Origin: Streptomyces noursei ATCC 11455
GTDB lineage: Bacteria > Actinomycetota > Actinomycetes > Streptomycetales > Streptomycetaceae
NCBI RefSeq assembly: GCF_001704275.1
Contig: NZ_CP011533.1
Coordinates: 2,542,001 to 2,606,000, forward strand
Length of the DNA: 64,000 nucleotides
Direction of reading: 5' to 3'
Shown here: in pieces, positions 26,234-33,074 of the stretch
Layout: the number at the start of each line of letters is the position of its first letter
Numbering within the stretch: position 1 is the stretch's first letter
Translations under genes and position numbers: made by a program
The notes under the pieces: model-generated
What the model saw: only the letters and a program-made list of their open reading frames with translations
Told to the model about the DNA's origin: nothing
Database searches by the model: none

Positions 26234-26923
26234 TCAACCACTGGTCACGGGGGTCGGGATGAGCAACCGGTAGCCGGCGCCGCGGACCGTCTCCAGATGG
26301 GACGCCTGGCCCGCCCGGTCGATCTTGCGGCGCAGATAGGCCACGTACTGGTCGACGACGTTGGACACCCCGTCGCAGGGGAAGTCCCAGACGTGCTCCA
26401 GGATCAGGGTCCGGGTCAGCACCTCGCCGGGGTGCCGCAGGAACAGCTCCAGCAGGGCGAACTCCTTCGGCGACAGGCGGAGTTCGGCCCCCGCGCGCCA
26501 GACGCGGCGGGTGGCCGGGTCCAGCCGGAGGTCGCCCACCGCCATCTGGGGCGGTCGGGCGTGCGCCCCGCGGCGGGACAGGGCCCGCAGCCGGGCGTAC
26601 AACTCCGCGAAGCTGAAGGGCTTGGCCAGGTAGTCGTCGGCGCCCGCGTCCAGGCCCCGGACCCGGTCGCAGACCTCGTGGCGGGCGCTCAGTACCAGGA
26701 CCGGCGGCCAGCAACCGGCGGCGCGCAGCCGGCGGCACACCTCGAAGCCGTCGAAACCCCGCAGCAGGACGTCCAGGACGATCAGGTCGTACGTCACCTC
26801 GCGGGCCCGCCAGACGGCTTCCGGGCCGGTCATCGCCAGGTCGACGACATAGCCCTCCTCGGCGAGGCCGCGGCGCAGCAGAGCCGCCGTGCGGGGCTCG
26901 CCGTCGACCACCAGGACGCGCAT
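26234..26923 (-). CDS. Orphan OmpR/PhoB family response regulator
   Basis: A 229-residue protein. Receiver domain (1-120): phosphoacceptor aspartate in LIVLDVLLRGFDG (residue 51), switch VLSARHE and lysine in DDYLAKPFSF. The C-terminal winged helix (about 128-220) has LRLSPKEFALLELFLRHPGE and TVRGAGYRL. The usual acidic pair VVDDEP is VVDGEP here, so one metal-binding aspartate is replaced by glycine. No histidine kinase is next to it. The ribosome site is weak. It may act as an atypical regulator or be driven by a distant kinase. Confidence 0.88.
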   Translation of the reverse strand: MRVLVVDGEPRTAALLRRGLAEEGYVVDLAMTGPEAVWRAREVTYDLIVLDVLLRGFDGFEVCRRLRAAGCWPPVLVLSARHEVCDRVRGLDAGADDYLAKPFSFAELYARLRALSRRGAHARPPQMAVGDLRLDPATRRVWRAGAELRLSPKEFALLELFLRHPGEVLTRTLILEHVWDFPCDGVSNVVDQYVAYLRRKIDRAGQASHLETVRGAGYRLLIPTPVTSG

Positions 26924-27020
26924 CCCTCCACGGTAGAAGTTCTCCGGACGGACGACATATGGTGCGCCGGGGGACGGAACGTGGTAGAAGTCCCGGCCAC
27001 CCCCGGCCCGTTGTGTCCGC

Positions 27021-27377
27021 TCAGTCGTGCGGCGGTAGGTGGCGGACCTGGTGGTCGGCGGCGTTGAGGGCCTCGTCGACCAGGCGTCGCAGATGGCCGT
27101 GCCGCAGGGCGTACACGGCGCGCCGGCCGTCCTTGCGGGTGGTGACCAGGCCGGCCAGCCGGAGCCGGGCGAGGTGCTGGCTGACGGACGTCCGGGAGGC
27201 GTCGCAGGCGGCGGTCAGGGTGGTGACGTCGGCCTCGCCTGCACCGAGGCGGCGCAGCAGGGTCAGCCGGGTGCGGTCGGCGAGCAGACCCAGGATCTCC
27301 ACGGCGACGGCGAGCCGGGCGCCGTCGTCCGGCTCCTGCGAACCGTGCGCACCTGATAGGTGCATGCGTGCGCTCAT
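27021..27377 (-). CDS. ArsR/SmtB family metal-type regulator
   Basis: A 118-residue repressor with the ArsR winged helix: LGLLADRTRLTLLRRL, ACDASRTSVSQHLARL as recognition helix and DGRRAVYALRHGHLRRLVDEAL as wing and last helix. The C-terminal HHQVRHLPPHD-like tail (DHQVRHLPPHD) offers histidine and aspartate ligands, as in NmtR/CzrA-type sensors. It is divergent from a CDF cation exporter, the classic sensor/exporter pair, and probably represses it until zinc, cobalt or nickel binds. ATG at 27377 is chosen; ATG at 27365 is possible. Confidence 0.87.
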   Translation of the reverse strand: MSARMHLSGAHGSQEPDDGARLAVAVEILGLLADRTRLTLLRRLGAGEADVTTLTAACDASRTSVSQHLARLRLAGLVTTRKDGRRAVYALRHGHLRRLVDEALNAADHQVRHLPPHD

Positions 27378-27391
27378 ACGCACATAATGAG
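27373..27391. promoter_or_regulatory. Candidate ArsR-type operator
   Basis: CTCAT-N9-ATGAG, an inverted repeat, overlaps the ArsR start codon in the short gap to the exporter. A second, overlapping TGCGT-N8-ACGCA is at 27366-27383. The position suits a repressor acting on both genes. Confidence 0.4.
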
Positions 27392-27446
27392 GCGACGAGG
27401 GCGCACGGCACAAGCCGCGCCCCGGACCGCGGGAAGGTGCACACCT

Positions 27447-28598
27447 GTGGACGCGCACATGTCGGTCTCCGACCCCCATCCCCGCCACCATCCCCACCGC
27501 CACGGCCCCGAGCACCACACCGGTCCCGCCCCGGCCGGCCGCTCCCGCGCGGCCCGGCTGCGGCACCGGCTCGCGCACGCCCTCGCCCCCCACAGCCACG
27601 AGGCCCGGGACAAGGTCGATCCCGCCCTGGAGAGCTCCCGCGAGGGCATCCGCACACTCTGGCTCTCACTCGCGGTCCTCGGCCTGACCACCGTGGTCCA
27701 GGCCGCCGTCTTCGCGCTGTCCGGCTCGGTGGCGCTGCTCGGCGACACCCTGCACAACGCCGCCGACGCGCTGACCGCGGTCCCGCTCGGCATCGCCTTC
27801 GTCCTCGGCCGGCGGGCCGCCAACCGCCGCTACACCTACGGCTACGGCCGGGCCGAGGACCTGGCCGGTGTGGTCATCGTGCTCACCATCGCGGCCTCCG
27901 CGGTGCCCGCGCTCTACACGGCCGTCGACCGGCTGGTGCACCCGCGGGACGTGACGCACCTGTGGGCGGTCGCGGCCGCTGCGCTGGCCGGCTTCCTCGG
28001 CAACGAGTGGGTGGCCCGCTACCGCATCCGCACCGGCCGCCGGATCGGCTCCGCCGCCCTGGTGGCGGACGGGCTGCACGCCCGCACCGACGGCTTCACG
28101 TCGCTGGCCGTGCTACTGGGCGCGGGCGGCGCCGCGCTGGGCTGGCGCGCCGCCGACCCGGTCGTCGGCCTCCTGATCACCGCCGCGATCCTGCTGGTCC
28201 TCAAGGACGCCGCCCGGGAGGTGTTCCGGCGGCTGATGGACTCGGTGGACCCGGCTCTGGTGGCGGCCGCCGAGGCGGCGCTGCGCGGGGTGCCCGGCGT
28301 CCGCGGGGTCGGCGCGCTGCGGATGCGGTGGATCGGCCACACGCTGCGGGCCGAGGCGGACATCGTCCTCGATCCGCGGCTGACCGTGGCCCACGGCCAC
28401 CGGATCGCGGTGGCCGCCGAGCACGCACTGATCCACGGCGTGCCGCGACTGACGGCGGCCACCGTCCACCTCGACCACACCCCGGAGGACGGCGCGGCGG
28501 ACCCGCACGCGGCGCTGGCCCACCACGCCCCCGGTCGCCCGGCGCCCGGTCCCGCTCACGCCAGGATCGGGATCAGCCCCAGCCCGAAGACCACGTAG
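27447..28598 (+). CDS. Cation diffusion facilitator (CDF) family metal exporter
   Basis: A 383-residue membrane protein. The first 50 residues are His-rich (DPHPRHHPHRHGPEHH). Six transmembrane segments follow at about 75-270 with LLGDTLHNAADAL (metal site H/D of helix 2) and LVADGLHARTDGF (helix 5). The C-terminal ferredoxin-like cytoplasmic domain has LRAEADIVLDPRLTVAHGH. It exports divalent metal, probably zinc, cobalt or nickel. GTG at 27447 with GGAAGG upstream or ATG at 27459 could start it. It overlaps the convergent antiporter gene tail-to-tail by 43 bases. Confidence 0.88.
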   Translation: MDAHMSVSDPHPRHHPHRHGPEHHTGPAPAGRSRAARLRHRLAHALAPHSHEARDKVDPALESSREGIRTLWLSLAVLGLTTVVQAAVFALSGSVALLGDTLHNAADALTAVPLGIAFVLGRRAANRRYTYGYGRAEDLAGVVIVLTIAASAVPALYTAVDRLVHPRDVTHLWAVAAAALAGFLGNEWVARYRIRTGRRIGSAALVADGLHARTDGFTSLAVLLGAGGAALGWRAADPVVGLLITAAILLVLKDAAREVFRRLMDSVDPALVAAAEAALRGVPGVRGVGALRMRWIGHTLRAEADIVLDPRLTVAHGHRIAVAAEHALIHGVPRLTAATVHLDHTPEDGAADPHAALAHHAPGRPAPGPAHARIGISPSPKTT

Positions 28599-29611
28599 AA
28601 GCCGGCCGCCACCGCCAGCCGGCCGGCGGTCAGCCTGTGCGCGCGCATGGTCAGCAGGAGGTAGCCGATCGCCGCCATGGTGATCACGCCGGACCACAGC
28701 AGGGCGCTGTCGAAGTGCCAGCTGGTGAAGAGCAGGCCCAGGCCGCTGGGGACGGTGGCCTGGATCATCATGGCGCCGGAGATGTTGGCCAGCGCCAGCT
28801 TGGTCTTGCCCTGGCGCACCCAGATCACCGCGTTCATGATCTCCGGCAGTTCGGTGGCGATCGGGGAGAGCAGCAGCGCGGTGACCGAGGCGGAGAGTCC
28901 GAGCATCGGGCCGATGGCGTCCAGCTGGTGGACGAAGAGCTGCGAGGCGAAGAAGATCACCACCAGGGTGACCAGGGTCTGGGCGACGACCGCCCAGGTC
29001 GCCGGGGACGCGGCCTTGGGCTGGAACTTCAGCGGCTCCAGCTCGACGCCCTCGTCGTCCTCCTCGTGGTCGCCGCGGATCTCGCGCCAGAAGTAGACCG
29101 CGTACACCGCGAAGAAGGCCAGACCGAGCACCGGCTTGAAGGCGAAGGCGACCAGGCCGAGCGCGACCTTGACGACGAAGACCGGCAGGAACCACGTCTG
29201 GTCCTTGGCCAGCCGCCGCATGTCCCGCTCCGTGCCGAGGGGCGCGTCGCCGTTCGCGTCCGCCGCCGCCCCGGAGGCGGGCGCGCCGGCCGGGGCCGCG
29301 GCGCGCCGCTTGCGGCGCTGGAGCAGCAGCATCGCGCCGGTCACGCCGTACGCCACGGTGGCCAGGGCCAGCGGGCCGCCCATCGCGGCGCCGACGCCGA
29401 TGTCCTTGGCCTCCGGGGTGGCGCCCGAGGTCACCGCGACCAGGGTCACCACGGACTCCGGGAGGGCGGTACCGAAGGCGGCGAGGATGGTGCCCACCGC
29501 CATCCGGCCCACGTTGAGCCGCTCCCCCAGCCATTCCACGGCGTTGACGAACCACTCGCAGGAGAGATAGATCGCCACCGCACACGCGATGAGCAGGACA
29601 AAATGCAACAC
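28556..29611 (-). CDS. Sodium/calcium exchanger family antiporter
   Basis: A 351-residue protein with two inverted sodium/calcium exchanger domains of about five segments each. The alpha repeats are GTILAAFGTALPESVVTL and LLLSPIATELPEIMNAV, each with the conserved acidic residue that binds cation. A long acidic cytoplasmic loop (DHEEDDEGVELEPLKF) separates the halves. It likely exchanges calcium for protons or sodium. GTG at 29611 matches where the family starts; the open frame to 29764 adds 51 non-membrane residues. Its 3' end overlaps the CDF gene. Confidence 0.82.
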   Translation of the reverse strand: MLHFVLLIACAVAIYLSCEWFVNAVEWLGERLNVGRMAVGTILAAFGTALPESVVTLVAVTSGATPEAKDIGVGAAMGGPLALATVAYGVTGAMLLLQRRKRRAAAPAGAPASGAAADANGDAPLGTERDMRRLAKDQTWFLPVFVVKVALGLVAFAFKPVLGLAFFAVYAVYFWREIRGDHEEDDEGVELEPLKFQPKAASPATWAVVAQTLVTLVVIFFASQLFVHQLDAIGPMLGLSASVTALLLSPIATELPEIMNAVIWVRQGKTKLALANISGAMMIQATVPSGLGLLFTSWHFDSALLWSGVITMAAIGYLLLTMRAHRLTAGRLAVAAGFYVVFGLGLIPILA

Positions 29612-29890
29612 GCTGATCGTCAGCCTTTCCGCTCCGGCGGGCTTCGAGGGCGACCGACGTGGGAGCGGCGGCACGACTTCGACCCCGCCGACGCGTGAAT
29701 GATTCGTCGACAAAGGGCCGAAGGTCTCGCCCGCCCGCACAAGTGACTGCGTGGGCCCGGCCACCGGGAGCCGACGAGGGCTCCAGTGTGTCGATGACCG
29801 GTTCGCGGGGCTACTCCCCTTCGCAGCCCCCCACCCTACACACCACGGGCGCGGAGCGACGTCAGCGGGACATCGGGGTCGGCGGCGGTC

Positions 29891-31324
29891 TCAGTCGGAC
29901 TGCTGGAGCCGCTGGAGCGAGGCGACCAGCTGATCCACCTCCTCGGGGGTGTTGTAGAGGGCGAGCGAGGCACGGGCGGCGCTCTCCAGGCCGTAGTGGG
30001 CCAGGGCCGGCTGGGCGCAGTGGTGGCCGGCCCGGACGGCGATCCCGTCACGGTCCAGCCAGTCGGCGATCCGGCCGGGGTCGTGGCCCGCCATGGTGAA
30101 GGTCAGCACCGCGATCCGGTCGGCGGCGGAGCCGATCAGGTCCAGCCCGGGGACCGCGGCCAGGGCCTGCTGGGCGTAGGCCAGCAGCTCGGTCTCGTAC
30201 GCCGCGACGGCGGGCCGGTCGAAGCCGGTCAGCCAGTCGATCGCGGCGAGCAGTCCGACGACGCCGGCGATGTGCCCGGTGCCGGCCTCCAGGAGGTGCG
30301 GGACGGGCGCGTAGCTGGTGCGGTCGAAGGAGACGGACTCGATCATGTTGCCGCCGCCCTGCCACGGCGCCATCGTCCGCAGGATCTCCGGCTTGGCGTA
30401 CAGGGCGCCGATGCCCGTGGGGGCGAACAGCTTGTGGCCGGAGAAGACGTAGAAGTCGGCGTCGAGGTCCGCCACGTCGACCGGGAAGTGGGCCACCGCC
30501 TGGGCGCCGTCCACCAGGACCTTGGCCCGGTAGCGGTGGGCCAGCGCGGTCATCTCCTTGACCGGCGGGACGGTGCCGAGGACGTTCGACGCCTGGCTGA
30601 GGGCGACCAGCCGGGTCCGCATGGAGAGCCGGTCGGCGTAGGCGTCGAGGTCGATCTGGCCGTCCGGCCGCAGCGGGACGGGGACCACCCGGGCCCGGGT
30701 CTCCTTGGCCACCATCTGCCAGGGGACGATGTTGGAGTGGTGCTCCAGCACCGGTACGAGGATGTCGTCACCGGGGCCGAGGTTGGCCCGCCCCCAGCTC
30801 TGGGCGACGAGGTTGATCGCCTCGGTGGTGCCGCGGGCGAAGACGATCTCGTCCGGGGAACCCGCGCCCAGGAACCGGGCGACCGCGGCCCGGCCCGCCT
30901 CGTACGCCTCGGTGGCCTCACGGGCCATGGTGTGCGCACCGCGGTGGATGTTGGAGTTGCCCGCCCCGTAGAAGCCGGACACCGCCTCGATGACCTGGCG
31001 GGGCTTTTGCGTGGTGGCGCCGTTGTCGAGCCAGACCAGGGGTTTGCCGTTGACGGTCCGGTGCAGGATCGGGACGTCGCGGCGCGCCAACTCCGGCGTG
31101 AAGGAGGGTTGTCGGGATGACTGACGGTCCGTCGGGACGGTGCCGGGCCAGGTGTGGCCGGCGGACTCGGGGGCGGGGGCCGGGGCGCCGGTGGTCGCAC
31201 CGGTGGTCGCGCCGGCGGCGGTCGTGGGGGGCGCGGTGGTGCCGGTGGCCGGCGCCGCGCCGGTGGGCACTCCCGTCGCGTCCGGACCGGCCAGCGCGAA
31301 CCCCAGGAGATCAGGCGTAGTCAT
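29891..31324 (-). CDS. Cysteine desulfurase, family 2 encapsulin cargo type
   Basis: A 477-residue SufS-like (group II) PLP enzyme. PLP lysine K298 is in VFSGHKLFAPTG and the persulfide cysteine C436 is in RAGHHCAQPAL; the PLP stacking region is VPVLEHHSNIVPW. It frees sulfur from L-cysteine. Unlike housekeeping SufS, it has an N-terminal extension of about 75 residues rich in Ala, Thr, Gly and Pro, the kind of disordered arm that loads cargo in family 2 encapsulins. Its ATG lies inside the shell gene (14-base overlap), so the two proteins are translated together. Residues 1-10 (MTTPDLLGFA) may be a short loading motif. Confidence 0.9.
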   Translation of the reverse strand: MTTPDLLGFALAGPDATGVPTGAAPATGTTAPPTTAAGATTGATTGAPAPAPESAGHTWPGTVPTDRQSSRQPSFTPELARRDVPILHRTVNGKPLVWLDNGATTQKPRQVIEAVSGFYGAGNSNIHRGAHTMAREATEAYEAGRAAVARFLGAGSPDEIVFARGTTEAINLVAQSWGRANLGPGDDILVPVLEHHSNIVPWQMVAKETRARVVPVPLRPDGQIDLDAYADRLSMRTRLVALSQASNVLGTVPPVKEMTALAHRYRAKVLVDGAQAVAHFPVDVADLDADFYVFSGHKLFAPTGIGALYAKPEILRTMAPWQGGGNMIESVSFDRTSYAPVPHLLEAGTGHIAGVVGLLAAIDWLTGFDRPAVAAYETELLAYAQQALAAVPGLDLIGSAADRIAVLTFTMAGHDPGRIADWLDRDGIAVRAGHHCAQPALAHYGLESAARASLALYNTPEEVDQLVASLQRLQQSD

Positions 31325-32693
31325 GGTAGCGGGACACCTCGACGTTCTGGAGGACGGCGACGGCGTCCTCGACGAGGACCGCGGCGTTGAAGTACGCGGT
31401 CATCAGGTACGAGGTGATGCCCTTCTTGTCGACGCCCATGTTCCGCATGGCCAGCCCGGGTTCGATCTCGTCGGCCACCTTCGCCGGGCGCAGGCCGACC
31501 ACGCCCTGCTCGGCCTCGCCGACCCGCATCAGCAGGATCTCGGTGGTGCCGGTGTCCGCCCCGCCGGAGAAGCGCACCTTGTCGGAGGGGAGCAGCGGGA
31601 CGCCGCGCCAGGTCAGCAGCGGGCTGCCGAAGCTGGTGTCGATGACCGGGGGCACGCCCCGCCGGGTACATTCCCGGCCGAACGCGGCGATGGCCCGCGG
31701 GTGCGCGAGGAAGTAGCCGGGCTGCTTCCAGACCCGGGTGAGCAGTTCGTCGAGGTCGTCGGGGGTGGGGGCGCCGTAGCGGGCCTGGACGCGCTGGCCG
31801 GGGGCGATGTTGCTGAAGAGGCCGTGCTCGGGGTGGTTGAGGAGCACGTCCTCCTGCCGCTCGCGGAGCGCGTGCGCGGTGAGGTTGGCCTGGGTGCGGA
31901 CCTGGTCCATGGTGCCGCTGTAGAGGTCGGAGACCCGGGTGTGGACGCGCAGCACGGTCTGGGCGAGGTTCATGTGGTACTCGCGGGGCGCGTCCTCGTA
32001 GTCGACGAAGGTCGCCGGCAGGTCGGGCTCGCCGACGTGCCCGGAGCTGAGGTCGACCGGCACCTCGCTGCCCGGCAGCACCCCGTCCGCCGCGAGGTAG
32101 GCGTCCATCGCGGCGCGCAGCGCCGGGTCGCGGTCGCCGAGCCGGGCCAGGGCGGCGCGGTCGAGGCTGAGCGCGGTGCCCGGGGTGAGCGCGGTGACCC
32201 GGTACGGCGTCGGGGCGGAGCGGGTCCAGGTGTCGAGGTCGAAGAACTGGCCGTCGCCGATCACGTCGAGGAGCGCGTCCTCGCCGTAGCGGCCGCGCGC
32301 CCGCTTCTCGGCCCGACCCTGCACGATGACCAGCAGACGGTCCGTCACCTCGCCGTCCTCCGCGAGGACTTGACCGGTGTCGAAGGTCACCTGCGCGAAG
32401 GCGCCGGCGAGTTCGGTCAGCAGCGCGTCGTCCGCCTCGCGCAGGTACGGCAGTTCGCGCAGGTCGCCGGGGATGACCCGGTGGGTGTCGCCGTCCTGGT
32501 AGGTGCTGAGGCGGTCGTCGCCGAGGACATAGGTGCGGCGTCGGTTGACGCGGAAGACGCCGGATTCGACGTCCACCCACGGCAGGGCGCGCAGCAGGTA
32601 GCGCGGGGTGATGCCGCGCATCTGGGGGGTGGTCTTGGTGGTGGTCGCGAGTTGCCGTGCCGCATCCGGGGCGAGCGTCATCCGGTCGTTCAC
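31311..32693 (-). CDS. Family 2B-type encapsulin nanocompartment shell protein (EshA-like)
   Basis: A 460-residue HK97-fold shell protein. Residues 28-80 have the start ITPRYLLRALPWVDVESGVFRVN, then an inserted cyclic-nucleotide-binding-like domain at about 90-200 (FDTGQVLAEDG, LLVIVQGRAEK, VIGDGQFFDLD), then the rest of the shell fold with FVDYEDAPREYHMN and ending NVEVSRYHDYA. The insertion is what separates 2B from the shorter 2A shells; EshA of streptomycetes is the known relative. The insertion lacks the usual FGE and PRxA of the phosphate cassette. GTG at 32693 has GGAGG five bases upstream. Confidence 0.9.
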   Translation of the reverse strand: MNDRMTLAPDAARQLATTTKTTPQMRGITPRYLLRALPWVDVESGVFRVNRRRTYVLGDDRLSTYQDGDTHRVIPGDLRELPYLREADDALLTELAGAFAQVTFDTGQVLAEDGEVTDRLLVIVQGRAEKRARGRYGEDALLDVIGDGQFFDLDTWTRSAPTPYRVTALTPGTALSLDRAALARLGDRDPALRAAMDAYLAADGVLPGSEVPVDLSSGHVGEPDLPATFVDYEDAPREYHMNLAQTVLRVHTRVSDLYSGTMDQVRTQANLTAHALRERQEDVLLNHPEHGLFSNIAPGQRVQARYGAPTPDDLDELLTRVWKQPGYFLAHPRAIAAFGRECTRRGVPPVIDTSFGSPLLTWRGVPLLPSDKVRFSGGADTGTTEILLMRVGEAEQGVVGLRPAKVADEIEPGLAMRNMGVDKKGITSYLMTAYFNAAVLVEDAVAVLQNVEVSRYHDYA

Positions 32694-33074
32694 TGGGGCC
32701 TCCCTACGGGACCGAGGCATGCCGACCGACCGGCGCACGGCCGGTGACACGCGGGACATCGGGATGGTCGGGGCGGGAATATGCGGCCCGCAATGGCCCG
32801 TTGGCGGCCCTCCGGCCGGAAACGCTCGCTACCCGAAACCTGGAATTCCGGATATACGTGCGACTACCTTGCGTCGTAGCGCCGCTACGCCGCGTGGAAC
32901 ACCCCTAGGGCAGGCGGCCCATGGGGCCCGGACGCCCCGCACCGACGCCCGCCCTCCCCTGACAACCGACCAAATTTGCCCTCATGAAGCCACTTTGTCA
33001 TTCCAAAAGGAACGCTTATGACCCCGCTCAGTCGATCGCCCCGCAGGGGCGCACAATGCTAAATATGGCGCGTG
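32694..33074. promoter_or_regulatory. Divergent promoter region, encapsulin operon / SpoIIE phosphatase
   Basis: No gene is visible in these 381 bases. A perfect inverted repeat CGTAGCG-C-CGCTACG lies at 32875-32889 and GGAATTCC at 32842-32849. Base composition drops in G+C around 32830-32870 and 32970-33080, as expected for promoters in both directions. Confidence 0.45.
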
